In this document: positions 4,868 through 11,671 of the stretch, piece after piece | Position numbering within the stretch: position 1 is the stretch's first letter | Layout of the letters: the number at the start of each line of letters is the position of its first letter | Source of the DNA: a virus | Virus record (IMG/VR): IMGVR_UViG_3300022562_000747 | Location: 1-64,000 of that record | Strand: one strand, 5' to 3' | Length of the DNA: 64,000 nucleotides | Program-made: the position numbers and the translations under genes | Notes under the pieces: model-generated | The model's input: the letters and a program-made list of their open reading frames with translations, nothing else | The model's database searches: none | What the model was told of the DNA's origin: nothing

Positions 4868-4942
4868 TGCCGTTTAGTTCAATGATAGAACGTCACGCTC
4901 TGAACGTGAATGTCGGTGGTTTGATTCCATCAACGGCAGCCA
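4868..4942 (+). tRNA. tRNA-Gln(CTG)
   Basis: Acceptor TGCCGTT/AACGGCA, anticodon arm TCACG-CTCTGAA-CGTGA (CTG), T-arm GGTGG/CCATC with TTTGATT, encoded CCA. Confidence 0.88.
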
Positions 4943-4943
4943 A

Positions 4944-5078
4944 TTAGGCGTTGAGAATAGCTTTTCCGCCTAGATATGCCAATGCTCCAATACCAACAAT
5001 CGGCAATGTAGCAATATATACTAAGCCGATGAATGGAGCCGCAAAGAATAAAGCAATATTTTTAATTTTGGTACGCAT
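4944..5078 (-). CDS. Small two-segment membrane protein
   Basis: About 44 residues from the ATG at 5078: a basic start (MRTKIK) then an almost continuous hydrophobic stretch containing FFAAPFIGLVYIATLPIVGI and a Gly/Ala-rich end. An AGGAAG site is well placed for this start; a longer frame from 5168 lacks one. Probably an inner-membrane protein; function unknown. It lies opposite to the tRNA array, ending two bases after tRNA-Gln. Confidence 0.55.
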   Translation of the reverse strand: MRTKIKNIALFFAAPFIGLVYIATLPIVGIGALAYLGGKAILNA

Positions 5079-5149
5079 AATTTTCTTCCTTTCTACTGGA
5101 CTCGTTGCATAATTTGTGCCAACGAATGTCCTCCAAAATATAGAAGGAA

Positions 5150-5178
5150 TTGACTTACCAAACAACATATGGTATAAT
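5150..5178 (+). promoter_or_regulatory. Sigma70-type promoter for tRNA block
   Basis: TTGACT, 17-base spacer, perfect TATAAT. It points toward the tRNA-Cys to Arg block starting at 5219 and overlaps the upstream part of the opposite-strand small gene. Confidence 0.8.
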
Positions 5179-5218
5179 AGCGTATAACAAAATTATTCGA
5201 AGTATGAAAAAGATATAT

Positions 5219-5293
5219 GAACTAGTGCCGGAATTGGCTACGGGGCGGTCTGCAAAATCGTTTATAGGGGTTCGAACCCCCTCTAGTTCTCCA
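5219..5293 (+). tRNA. tRNA-Cys(GCA)
   Basis: Acceptor GAACTAG/CTAGTTC, anticodon loop CTGCAAA (GCA), T-arm AGGGG/CCCCT with TTCGAAC, encoded CCA. Confidence 0.88.
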
Positions 5294-5298
5294 ATAGT

Positions 5299-5380
5299 AC
5301 CCATGTAACCGAGTCTGCCTTCTAAGCAGTTAATCGTAGTGGAGTTGAAAACGGGGGTTCAAATCCCTCCATGGGTTCCA
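5299..5380 (+). tRNA. tRNA-Arg(TCT) lacking a normal D-arm
   Basis: Acceptor ACCCATG/CATGGGT, T-arm GGGGG/CCCTC and CCA are normal. The anticodon arm (TCTGC-CTTCTAA-GCAGT, TCT) begins eight bases after the acceptor. A 22-base region follows it and includes GTAGTGGAG, similar to this phage's D-loops. Confidence 0.65.
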
Positions 5381-5452
5381 GTTAGAGGTTTTTTATGTAT
5401 CAAAATATCAATGAATATATGCAATATGGTTTTTATTCTGGAAGAACTATTT

Positions 5453-5528
5453 ACTCGCGTAGTTCAGTGGAAAGAACGACAATTTCCTAAATTGTTGGTC
5501 CCCGGTTCGATCCCGGGCGCGAGTTCCA
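5453..5528 (+). tRNA. tRNA-Arg(CCT)
   Basis: Acceptor ACTCGCG/CGCGAGT, normal D-arm, anticodon arm ACAAT-TTCCTAA-ATTGT (CCT), canonical T-arm, encoded CCA. Confidence 0.9.
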
Positions 5529-5532
5529 ATTC

Positions 5533-5617
5533 GCCTTAGTATCGGACCTGTTGTTCTAAACAGGCAAATAATAAACCGTAATGGACTATAGGGGTTCGAT
5601 TCCCCTCTAAGGCTCCA
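5533..5617 (+). tRNA. Arg-like tRNA (TCT) with eight-base anticodon loop, no normal D-arm
   Basis: Acceptor GCCTTAG/CTAAGGC, T-arm AGGGG/CCCCT with TTCGATT, and CCA are normal. The anticodon stem CCTGT/ACAGG encloses TGTTCTAA, eight bases instead of seven (or a six-pair stem with a six-base loop). Only seven bases separate acceptor and anticodon stem; a 25-base region with GTAATGGAC follows. Confidence 0.6.
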
Positions 5618-5632
5618 TTAGAAAGGTAAATC

Positions 5633-6247
5633 ATGGTTACGCTAATTGGTGACGTTCACGGCAAATATGGTGAATATAAACAAATTATAAAAAGGCATAA
5701 AAATTCTATTGCCTTGGGAGATATGGGACTTGGATTTTTCCGTTTTGATCATCATGAAGGGAAAATTCCAATGGCTAATCCTCCGTATGATTACATGGTG
5801 AAATATAATGCTCGATTTATTCGAGGCAACCATGATAATCCGGAAGTTTGTAAAAAACATACCCAATGGATACCGGATGGAACTATCGAAGGTGATATGT
5901 TCTTTCTTGGCGGGGCATTTTCAATAGATCATATGTATCGTCTTGAAGGGTATAGCTGGTGGAAAGATGAAGAATTGTCACATGAAGAATTTGACAAGAT
6001 CATCGATCCCTACCGGAAAGCTAAACCAAGAATTGTGATAACTCATGATTGTCCTTTGCGGATGGTTCCTTATGTTGGTTCACACCATATTAGGGACAAT
6101 TCGAGAACTCAACAATTCCTGCAATCATTGTTCGAGTTTCATCAACCCGAATATTGGTATTTTGGTCATCACCATAAGTCATGGAAGATGATTTCAGATA
6201 AAACAACATTCCGATGTTTAGCTGAACTTGAGACATTGGAAATCTAA
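5633..6247 (+). CDS. Calcineurin-like metallophosphoesterase
   Basis: All motifs of the family are visible in order: GDVHG (residues 6-10), GDMG (about 29-32), RGNHDN (about 64-69), THDCP (about 142) and GHHH (about 178). These bind two metal ions and hydrolyse phosphoester bonds. The substrate is unknown: phage members act on DNA ends, cyclic nucleotides or RNA. Length 204 residues is typical. It follows tRNA-Arg by 15 bases with a GAAAGG site, so it is part of the tRNA operon; a role in RNA end processing is possible but not shown. Confidence 0.85.
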   Translation: MVTLIGDVHGKYGEYKQIIKRHKNSIALGDMGLGFFRFDHHEGKIPMANPPYDYMVKYNARFIRGNHDNPEVCKKHTQWIPDGTIEGDMFFLGGAFSIDHMYRLEGYSWWKDEELSHEEFDKIIDPYRKAKPRIVITHDCPLRMVPYVGSHHIRDNSRTQQFLQSLFEFHQPEYWYFGHHHKSWKMISDKTTFRCLAELETLEI

Positions 6248-6393
6248 CCGTTGTCGGGGCAACGTAAATAATCCCCCCTCAATTGAGGTTCTACCCGAAT
6301 ACGAAGTGCATAGCCACCGTCGCACCAACCAAGGATATCGGGAGACATTCGGTTCAAAGGCGTGAGAACCAGCAATTAGAAATAGAGATAAAA
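6248..6393 (+). other. Gene-free segment with hairpins
   Basis: No tRNA or protein gene can be supported. Small hairpins are visible: CGTTG/CAACG, CCTC/GAGG and GGTTC/GAACC (about 6350-6370). It may hold another structured element of the array. Confidence 0.3.
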
Positions 6394-6480
6394 GGAATGA
6401 ACAAGCCGAGAGGATCGGCAACTGTTTGCTAAACAGATTGTTCCGAGAGGAATACGGTTCGAATCCGTGTCATTCCGCCA
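6394..6480 (+). tRNA. tRNA-Ser(GCT)
   Basis: Acceptor GGAATGA/TCATTCC, anticodon loop TTGCTAA (GCT), class II variable arm, canonical T-arm, encoded CCA. Confidence 0.88.
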
Positions 6481-6485
6481 ATAAT

Positions 6486-6560
6486 GCGCGCGTGGGTCAT
6501 TGGTTGATCGTCAGCCTTCCAAGCTGTTCCAAGCGGGTTCGATTCCCGCCGCCCGCTCCA
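6486..6560 (+). tRNA. tRNA-Gly(TCC)
   Basis: Acceptor GCGCGCG/CGCCCGC with one C-C mismatch, anticodon arm with loop CTTCCAA (TCC), canonical T-arm, encoded CCA. Confidence 0.85.
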
Positions 6561-6581
6561 ATTCAGATAATGGGGATAACA

Positions 6582-6794
6582 ATGTTCAAATGGATAAAGT
6601 CGTTCTTTGAACCAAAGAAAAAGGTGCCACATAATGGCATGAGAGCCTATGATAAAGGATTTGATATAAATGATAATCCTTTCTGGAAAAACACGGTTCA
6701 ATATGTAATTTGGCGCAAGGATTACATTTTTGCGTCACAATATCCAAAGGTGAAGAAAGATGTTAACATACAGTCAACTAAACCAAGAGTGTGA
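6582..6794 (+). CDS. Hypothetical 70-residue basic protein
   Basis: The frame continues upstream into tRNA-Gly, so I placed the start at the ATG at 6582 (MFKWIKSFF), which has GGGGATAAC in front. The start is amphipathic and Trp/Phe-rich, the rest is Lys-rich and polar. No family recognised. It overlaps the next gene by 35 bases. Confidence 0.55.
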   Translation: MFKWIKSFFEPKKKVPHNGMRAYDKGFDINDNPFWKNTVQYVIWRKDYIFASQYPKVKKDVNIQSTKPRV

Positions 6795-6954
6795 ACGATG
6801 GCGAAATCGCTATCTATCATCCGATGCTGGTAGTATAGTTGAAGTAAGCAAGGAACAAATTCGATTGATCTATCTTTCGCTTGCTGCTGCTAAGGCGCGG
6901 CATTACAATGATAAGGTTGATCCGGAATTTGTAGAGTTAGATAAGAGTTTATAG
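6760..6954 (+). CDS. Hypothetical 64-residue helical protein
   Basis: Mostly alpha-helical by composition (QLNQECERWRNRYLS, then IRLIYLSLAAAKARHY). A GAAGAAAG site precedes the ATG. The stop codon overlaps the first bases of tRNA-Gln at 6953. No family recognised. Confidence 0.5.
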   Translation: MLTYSQLNQECERWRNRYLSSDAGSIVEVSKEQIRLIYLSLAAAKARHYNDKVDPEFVELDKSL

Positions 6955-7026
6955 GGGATTCGTTCAATGGTAGGACGGCAGACTTTGAATCTGCCTACGT
7001 GGGTTCGATTCCTACATCCCCTTCCA
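6953..7026 (+). tRNA. tRNA-Gln(TTG)
   Basis: Acceptor AGGGGAT/ATCCCCT, D-loop with CAATGGTAGG, anticodon arm GCAGA-CTTTGAA-TCTGC (TTG), canonical T-arm, encoded CCA. Confidence 0.9.
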
Positions 7027-7030
7027 ATAT

Positions 7031-7104
7031 GGCGGTAGTTCGCTGGCGAACGGGCATTGCTCATAACGATGCACAGGTGGGATCGTCACCCACAACCGCT
7101 ACCA
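7031..7104 (+). tRNA. tRNA-Met(CAT) or Ile2
   Basis: Anticodon arm CATTG-CTCATAA-CGATG (CAT), T-stem GTGGG/CCCAC around ATCGTCA, encoded CCA. The acceptor GGCGGTA/AACCGCT has one mismatch. CAT could also be a lysidine-modified Ile2 anticodon. Confidence 0.78.
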
Positions 7105-7108
7105 ATAA

Positions 7109-7185
7109 GCTGGCTATGCTCGATGGCAATGAGCGGCGTGTCTGTGAAACACGAATATTCGGTTCGAATCCGATAGCCAGTACCA
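7109..7185 (+). tRNA. tRNA-His(GTG)
   Basis: Acceptor GCTGGCT/AGCCAGT, anticodon arm CGTGT-CTGTGAA-ACACG (GTG), canonical T-arm, encoded CCA. The next base pair inward also matches, giving eight pairs as is usual for His tRNA. Confidence 0.88.
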
Positions 7186-7188
7186 ATT

Positions 7189-7249
7189 AATGTAGCTTTA
7201 ACGCCATAGCTATCCGCTGCCGATGAACATGATCGTATCGGGCTACATT
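7189..7249 (+). ncRNA. Folded element after last tRNA
   Basis: AATGTAGC (7189-7196) and GCTACATT (7242-7249) form a perfect eight-base-pair stem enclosing CCGAT/ATCGG and AGC/GCT hairpins. No CCA or anticodon arm. It resembles, in layout only, the elements at 2212 and 4774. Confidence 0.4.
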
Positions 7250-7256
7250 TGCACAA

Positions 7257-7277
7257 AACAAAGGGATATCCTTTGTT
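7257..7277 (+). terminator. Hairpin ending the tRNA block
   Basis: AACAAAGG and CCTTTGTT pair perfectly around GATAT. It can terminate or process the tRNA transcript; the 3' arm ends in a T-rich stretch. Confidence 0.5.
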
Positions 7278-7297
7278 TCGATAATAGGAGTATCAAT

Positions 7298-7389
7298 ATG
7301 GAGCCTTTCTCATAGCTTGCCATCTTTCACTAGATGGTAAGCGGTTATAAGTAAAGATACCCATCTTTCCCGCTTACTAAGAGGGTAAG
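7298..7389 (+). promoter_or_regulatory. Switch-like mRNA leader with minimal peptide
   Basis: A five-codon frame MEPFS with a GGAG site (7298-7315) is followed by hairpin A (7316-7325 with 7332-7341), alternative hairpin B (GTAAGCGG 7337-7344 with CCGCTTAC 7370-7377) and hairpin C (CTTAC 7373-7377 with GTAAG 7385-7389). C puts the GAGG site of the gene at 7390 in its loop. A and B share GTAAG; B and C share CTTAC, so they exclude each other. Confidence 0.5.
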
Positions 7390-7626
7390 ATGCGAGACTA
7401 CAATAACTATAAACCGTATCGGACAAAGGCTCAAAAAGCCGTTGCCCGCGCTACGGCAAAAAAGGTAAACGGAACTTGGGTGTCGAATGCCCCAAGGTCC
7501 TTTCACGCAAGAAAGGAAAAAACATGTTCCACAATGAGGCTTTCCAATGAAGTAATGAGCCAATCCCGGCTCTTATTCATAGGAGAGCAAAATGCCCGTC
7601 AATCAGCCCATCAAACAGAAGGCTAA
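7390..7626 (+). CDS. Hypothetical basic protein under leader control
   Basis: A 78-residue Arg/Lys-rich frame (RTKAQKAVARATAKK) that starts right after the switch-like leader with a GAGG site. No family recognised; composition suggests nucleic-acid binding. It overlaps the next gene by 35 bases, and a tiny eight-codon frame (MFHNEAFQ, at about 7525) lies inside, so the true coding layout here is uncertain. Confidence 0.4.
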   Translation: MRDYNNYKPYRTKAQKAVARATAKKVNGTWVSNAPRSFHARKEKTCSTMRLSNEVMSQSRLLFIGEQNARQSAHQTEG

Positions 7627-7798
7627 GAAGGGTAAAAAACAACGTAAAGTTGGTCGCAACGCCAAGTATTGTCAATTCTATGCGTTGACCCATCGTCGGG
7701 AGAAAAATAAAGTGATTCGTCTTAAAAAACACTTGAAATATTTTCCCACTGATCATTGTGCCATTAATGCCATGGATCGTTACAAGAGCATGGTATGA
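7592..7798 (+). CDS. Small highly basic protein
   Basis: 68 residues, start ATAGGAGAGCAAAATG with a clear GGAG site. The first half is a Lys/Arg tract (KQKAKKGKKQRKVGR). The second half has histidines and ends RYKSMV. It looks like a nucleic-acid or ribosome-binding protein; no family recognised. A strong terminator follows. Confidence 0.65.
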   Translation: MPVNQPIKQKAKKGKKQRKVGRNAKYCQFYALTHRREKNKVIRLKKHLKYFPTDHCAINAMDRYKSMV

Positions 7799-7820
7799 GA
7801 GCTATTTGATATAACAACAA

Positions 7821-7850
7821 AGCCGTCCCTCCGGGGGCGGCTTTTTTTTT
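7821..7850 (+). terminator. Rho-independent terminator
   Basis: AGCCGTCCC pairs with GGGGGCGGCT around TCC and runs into nine or more T residues. It closes the small-gene operon before the methionine aminopeptidase promoter. Confidence 0.92.
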
Positions 7851-7862
7851 GCCTAATTTGCC

Positions 7863-7891
7863 TTGACTCCTCCCGATTTTTGTGCTATCAT
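7863..7891 (+). promoter_or_regulatory. Sigma70-type promoter, leaderless start
   Basis: TTGACT, 17-base spacer, TATCAT; the ATG of the next gene is five bases after the -10 box, at about +1. Confidence 0.75.
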
Positions 7892-7896
7892 AAGTC

Positions 7897-8661
7897 ATGA
7901 AAAATGATGACTATAATGAAAAATTTATAAAGATGCGGGCAATTGGGCTTCATGCCGCCCAATGTTTGGATGTAATTGAAGGTGAGATAGTCCCCGGAAT
8001 GTCCACTCAAGATATTGATGATATAGTTGTAAAGTATGCTAAAGAAAATAATTTGATATGTGCGCCTTTAAATTATAAAGGATTTCCAAAAAGTTGTTGT
8101 ACGAGTGTAAATCACACGATATGCCATGGCATTCCCAAATCCAATAAAATTCTAAAAGAGGGGGATATTGTAAAGGTCGATATTACCTTCAAGGATAAAG
8201 AGGGATGGCATGGTGATACCTGTAAGACATTTGCAATTGGGAACGTTTCGGTCAAGGCAAACAAGTTAATCAAGATAACTGAACATGCCTTGACCTTGGG
8301 TATCAAAGAGTCCCGCGCCGGGAACAGGATCGGAGATATTGGGCGAGTTATTCAGGATTATGTCGAAGGTGAAGGATTTTCGGTAGTCAAGGAATATGTC
8401 GGGCATGGTATCGGGCAGGGTTTCCATATGCTTCCCCATATCTATCATTACGCTCGCCCATGGAAAAATGATATGGATACGAAACTGGAACCCGGAATGA
8501 TCTTTACAATTGAGCCAATGGTTAATATCGGAACCGCTAAAACAAAGGTTTTAAGAGACAAATGGTCCGTTGTGACCCGGGATCGATTATATTCAGCCCA
8601 ATTCGAACATACTATTGGGATAACCGAAGGTGATCCTATTATATTTACGGAAAAAGCATGA
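7897..8661 (+). CDS. map: Methionine aminopeptidase, type I
   Basis: Removes the initiator methionine from new proteins. All five metal ligands of the pita-bread fold are present: D95 (KVDITF), D107 (GDTCKTF), H170 (GHGIG), E206 (FTIEPM) and E237 (QFEHT), plus the substrate-binding H77 (CHGIP). Length 254 matches bacterial MetAP-I without an extension. The mRNA appears leaderless. The stop overlaps the next ATG. A phage copy would keep N-terminal processing of abundant phage proteins going during host takeover (inference). Confidence 0.95.
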   Translation: MKNDDYNEKFIKMRAIGLHAAQCLDVIEGEIVPGMSTQDIDDIVVKYAKENNLICAPLNYKGFPKSCCTSVNHTICHGIPKSNKILKEGDIVKVDITFKDKEGWHGDTCKTFAIGNVSVKANKLIKITEHALTLGIKESRAGNRIGDIGRVIQDYVEGEGFSVVKEYVGHGIGQGFHMLPHIYHYARPWKNDMDTKLEPGMIFTIEPMVNIGTAKTKVLRDKWSVVTRDRLYSAQFEHTIGITEGDPIIFTEKA

Positions 8662-8861
8662 TATATGATTATGGTTTAGAGAAACTACGTAAAGAATATC
8701 GAACAAAAGATGGTCAATTTGAAGTAATTCAATCAGATGGAGAAGGATATAAAGTTTATTGGTCTTTATTGAAATATAACCCCACCGAATTAATTTGTGA
8801 AACTCCAAATTTGGATTTCGCTATAAAGATTACCGATGCTTTGAATAGAGAGAGAAAATAA
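8658..8861 (+). CDS. Hypothetical 67-residue protein
   Basis: Overlaps map by four bases (ATGA), so it is translationally coupled. Alternating strand-like segments (GQFEVIQSDGEGYKVYW) and a helical end. No family recognised. Confidence 0.6.
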   Translation: MIYDYGLEKLRKEYRTKDGQFEVIQSDGEGYKVYWSLLKYNPTELICETPNLDFAIKITDALNRERK

Positions 8862-8862
8862 A

Positions 8863-9201
8863 ATGGAAATTATAATCACATTAGTAGTATGGTATGTAAT
8901 GGGATTTATTTCATGTGTGTTAATACTTATTTTAGCACAAAATGAAAAAATCAGATTCAATAAAGAAATGAGAGTAAAATATATAGATTATTTTGCTCCA
9001 GAATATTTTCCTCTTACAAAAGAATTTACTGTTGGAGATTTAATATTTTGTTTGATTTTCGGATTAGCAGGAATATTTCTTACTGTTATCTTGATAATCT
9101 CATTAATTGTTTATTTTTTCACCAGTGGAATCGGTAAAAAAATTGGAAAGAAGATAAAAAAGTTTTTTGATTATAAATTATGGGAAAGCCATGAAGAATA
9201 A
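8863..9201 (+). CDS. Membrane protein with two or three segments
   Basis: Hydrophobic segments at about residues 2-26 and 60-90 (LIFCLIFGLAGIFLTVILII) are followed by a Lys-rich tail (KKIGKKIKKFF), which should stay in the cytoplasm. No family recognised. Part of the map operon, one base after the previous stop. Confidence 0.65.
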   Translation: MEIIITLVVWYVMGFISCVLILILAQNEKIRFNKEMRVKYIDYFAPEYFPLTKEFTVGDLIFCLIFGLAGIFLTVILIISLIVYFFTSGIGKKIGKKIKKFFDYKLWESHEE

Positions 9202-9406
9202 ACTAAACGACGATATTACAAAACAAACCCGCAATCTTCTCAATCTTATAATGCTAATCCAACGTAAATGTCGTGAAAACAATCTATGGTTGGGAGCCGG
9301 ATGTGATCCTTATAAAGAAATGACCGATGAAGATCAGCAAGGTCCCTTGGTAACAAAGATGTATGCCATGGTAAAAGAGCTTCGAAAAAACCTAAATAAA
9401 CGATAA
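9191..9406 (+). CDS. Hypothetical helical protein
   Basis: About 71 residues from the ATG at 9191 (MKNKLNDDITKQTRNL), overlapping the previous gene's end by 11 bases. Mostly helical and charged, with a GAGCDPYKEMTDED turn in the middle. No family recognised. Confidence 0.55.
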   Translation: MKNKLNDDITKQTRNLLNLIMLIQRKCRENNLWLGAGCDPYKEMTDEDQQGPLVTKMYAMVKELRKNLNKR

Positions 9407-9454
9407 TTCCTTCCTTCTTAATCCCCACATTTTAACTAAACATGGAGAAAAACT

Positions 9455-9922
9455 ATGAAGAAATTTCTATTATCCTTGATGTTGTTAGCCAGCTTTAGTA
9501 TGGTAGCCGAAGCTCGCCCACACCACCGAAAACATGTGCGACATACTGTCTCTCAAGTGCAACAGTCTGAACAAAAATCTTTTTTTATATGGAATGGTAG
9601 TGATCTTGTTAGTAAAGCACGATCTTATATGGGAGCTACTGCCTCTACATTGGGTTTACGCCGTAATAAATGGTGTGCTGCCTTTCTGAATAAACTTACT
9701 GGATCGGGTAATGATGAACGAGCTATTTCATATGCTAGGCGTGGACAACCCGCTAATAAAGGTTGTGTCGGTTGTGTAGCTGTAATGCGTCATCATGTTG
9801 GGGTTGTATCAGGTTATGATAATAGAGGCAATCCAACAATCATTTCCGGCAACCATAACCGTCGAGTAGGAGAAGGAACCTATCCGGCTGGTAGAATTTA
9901 TGCCTACCGTTGGGTCAACTAA
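9455..9922 (+). CDS. Secreted CHAP/NlpC-type endolysin
   Basis: An N-terminal signal peptide (MKKFLLSLMLLASFSMVAEA) precedes a small papain-like domain with catalytic Cys74 in KWCAAF, His114 in RHHVGVVSG and a polar residue at about 133 in ISGNHN, the layout of the TIGR02594/CHAP-like cell-wall peptidases. It would cut peptide bonds in peptidoglycan after Sec export to the periplasm. GGAG site before the ATG. The holin candidate is far away at 39502, and export via a signal peptide may reduce the need for it. Confidence 0.75.
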   Translation: MKKFLLSLMLLASFSMVAEARPHHRKHVRHTVSQVQQSEQKSFFIWNGSDLVSKARSYMGATASTLGLRRNKWCAAFLNKLTGSGNDERAISYARRGQPANKGCVGCVAVMRHHVGVVSGYDNRGNPTIISGNHNRRVGEGTYPAGRIYAYRWVN

Positions 9923-9929
9923 ATAATAC

Positions 9930-10490
9930 ATGGAATATACCGCTCAACAAAAACAAGTGATGTTGTTTCATCCGGCGATAAAACGCCAGATAAAAATACA
10001 TTACAAATATAATTTTGCCTATGATATTCCGGGGCTTGTTGGTTTGTCCACCGATAGACGGACGATCTATATTGATCGGCGGTGTTTCCCTCGCAGTAAA
10101 AAAATAGTCAACGCTTTAAAATCTTATATATTAACTCGCAAAGGTTTATTTGATATTTATCACATATCACCTAATGATGCTCGTGACCTTGCTTTATCTG
10201 TTATTTCGTCCGATGTAGCTGCTTCCTTAAAAGGCTATAAGGCAATAAATCTCAAAAAGAAAGTCAATATCCCTCTCAATCTGGATACATCATTCTTTCA
10301 TCCTTATAATGCTAAAATTATAAAGAAAAAGATTAAACAAGCTAGAAAACGAAAAGATTTACTTGACACAACCCGTAAAATACGCTATGATAAACAATTA
10401 GCGGAGTATAAAGAATTTGTTAGTAGAAATCTACATAAATCCAAAGATATTATAACGGATGATTTATTTTCTATACACCAAAATTCATAA
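9930..10490 (+). CDS. Hypothetical basic protein
   Basis: 186 residues; the first 90 look globular with GLVGLSTDRRTIYIDRRCF, the C-terminal half is Lys/Arg-rich and coiled (KIIKKKIKQARKRKD). No family recognised. A CTAAATAA late-type motif (9919-9926) overlaps the preceding stop, so late expression is possible. Confidence 0.6.
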   Translation: MEYTAQQKQVMLFHPAIKRQIKIHYKYNFAYDIPGLVGLSTDRRTIYIDRRCFPRSKKIVNALKSYILTRKGLFDIYHISPNDARDLALSVISSDVAASLKGYKAINLKKKVNIPLNLDTSFFHPYNAKIIKKKIKQARKRKDLLDTTRKIRYDKQLAEYKEFVSRNLHKSKDIITDDLFSIHQNS

Positions 10491-10650
10491 TAAAACCAAG
10501 AAAAAATCAAATAGTATATCCCGTTTCTGAAGAAACTAGACAAAAATTAAGTAAAAGTAAATTTGGCGAAAAAAATCCAATGTATGGAAAAATACCAGCT
10601 AATGCCTTTCGAAAAGGTAATATACCATGGAACAAACATGTTAATTGAAA
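10488..10650 (+). pseudogene. C-terminal remnant of a homing endonuclease
   Basis: In one open frame without a usable start I read EETRQKLSKSKFGEKNPMYG followed by K and ending in GNIPWNKHVN. SEETRQKLS...G..NPMYGK is the NUMOD3 DNA-binding repeat of GIY-YIG and HNH homing endonucleases. No nuclease domain is present, so this is a decayed insertion. Its stop overlaps the glutaredoxin start. Confidence 0.65.
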
Positions 10651-10865
10651 TATATACAAAAAAAGACTGTCCAGCTTGCCAGAAAGTGAAGCAAATACTG
10701 ACGACTTTTGGGTATAATTACACTGAATATGAATTGGGTCGGAATATAACCCGGGAAGAATTGCGTCGTCAATTCCCCGAGGCTAAATTAGTTCCAATTA
10801 TAATAGTGGATAATGAACGAGTCGATTGCTGGAACGATTTACAATTGTTATTGGAACAAAAATAA
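10638..10865 (+). CDS. Glutaredoxin
   Basis: 75 residues with the CPAC redox pair (C11, C14) after IYTKKD, the cis-Pro motif LVPIII (about residue 53) and VDNERV near the end. It reduces disulphides, probably for the phage ribonucleotide reductase or host thiols (inferred). I chose ATG 10638 (MLIEIYTKKD); an in-frame extension from 10563 encodes only endonuclease remnant. No strong Shine-Dalgarno, possibly because the remnant displaced it. Confidence 0.85.
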   Translation: MLIEIYTKKDCPACQKVKQILTTFGYNYTEYELGRNITREELRRQFPEAKLVPIIIVDNERVDCWNDLQLLLEQK

Positions 10866-11029
10866 TGGCTACTGAAATAATCACCCCATATCCGCTTCCT
10901 CCATGGTATGATCCATATCTTTATTACGGATGGGGTGGTTCCGTATCAATCGAAAAACGGTTAGGACAAATTGAGGAAAGATTATCGCGTATTGAAGAAC
11001 AATTATCTAAAAATGCACCAACTGAATAA
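10865..11029 (+). CDS. Small protein with proline-rich start and coiled coil
   Basis: 54 residues: a Pro/Tyr-rich first half (PYPLPPWYDPYLYYGWGG) and a heptad-patterned end (IEKRLGQIEERLSRIEEQL) that should form a short coiled coil. ATG overlaps the glutaredoxin stop. No family recognised. Confidence 0.6.
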   Translation: MATEIITPYPLPPWYDPYLYYGWGGSVSIEKRLGQIEERLSRIEEQLSKNAPTE

Positions 11030-11038
11030 GGATGAAAA

Positions 11039-11671
11039 ATGCCAACACGTAAAGTAGTATATGAAGTTATTGATAGCGAAAGAGATTATCAAGATAAAAA
11101 ATGGGGGATTCATCCAGCCTCTACAGGTTCATATTTGGTTTTTATGCAAGATTATTTGACCGAAGCAATGCATCAATTTACCCGTCAATCAGGTGAAATT
11201 GCAGGTTGGCAGGCTCTTGATACAATCCGCAAGGTAACAGCTTTGGGGGTTGCTTGCATGGAGCAAAATGGGGCATATTACCGCGAAAATGAACCCAATT
11301 GGAATATAAACAAATATAATGAATTTAAAACTAAAAACCCAAAATATAAATTATTCGATTTCAAACAATATCATACACATTGGGAGAATCCTAAAATGAG
11401 TTATCTATCAGTCAACCGTCAAACCCTGATCAACGATCTAAAGCAATGCGTTGCTGAAATTCGTTTCCAGAAAAAAGATGGCAGCACCCGAGTTATGAAG
11501 GCAACGTTACAAAAAAACTACTTGCCGGAAGAATATCGGGACGATCCAGAAAAGCATAGCAATAAGCATTATAACCCCGATGTATTATCGGTATGGGATA
11601 TTGATGCTAATGAATGGCGATCTTTCCGCTTGGATTGGATATATTCAGTTCAGCAATTGCAAGGATACTAA
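11039..11671 (+). CDS. Two-domain protein: helical N-domain plus DUF2693-like C-domain
   Basis: Residues 1-85 (VIDSERDYQDKKWG...LVFMQDYLTEAMHQF) match a common phage all-helical domain with acidic residues. From residue 120 the sequence SYLSVNRQTLINDLKQCVAE and the later NPDVLSVWDIDANEWRSFRL resemble the SH3-like DUF2693 protein usually encoded alone, with an internal ATG at 11396. I read it as a fusion, or a gene with an internal start. Function unknown. Confidence 0.6.
   Translation: MPTRKVVYEVIDSERDYQDKKWGIHPASTGSYLVFMQDYLTEAMHQFTRQSGEIAGWQALDTIRKVTALGVACMEQNGAYYRENEPNWNINKYNEFKTKNPKYKLFDFKQYHTHWENPKMSYLSVNRQTLINDLKQCVAEIRFQKKDGSTRVMKATLQKNYLPEEYRDDPEKHSNKHYNPDVLSVWDIDANEWRSFRLDWIYSVQQLQGY

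Noticed and set aside
4944-5168. Longer version of the small membrane protein
   Set aside because: The extra 30 N-terminal residues are polar, lack a Shine-Dalgarno, and overlap the promoter on the other strand; the ATG at 5078 is better.
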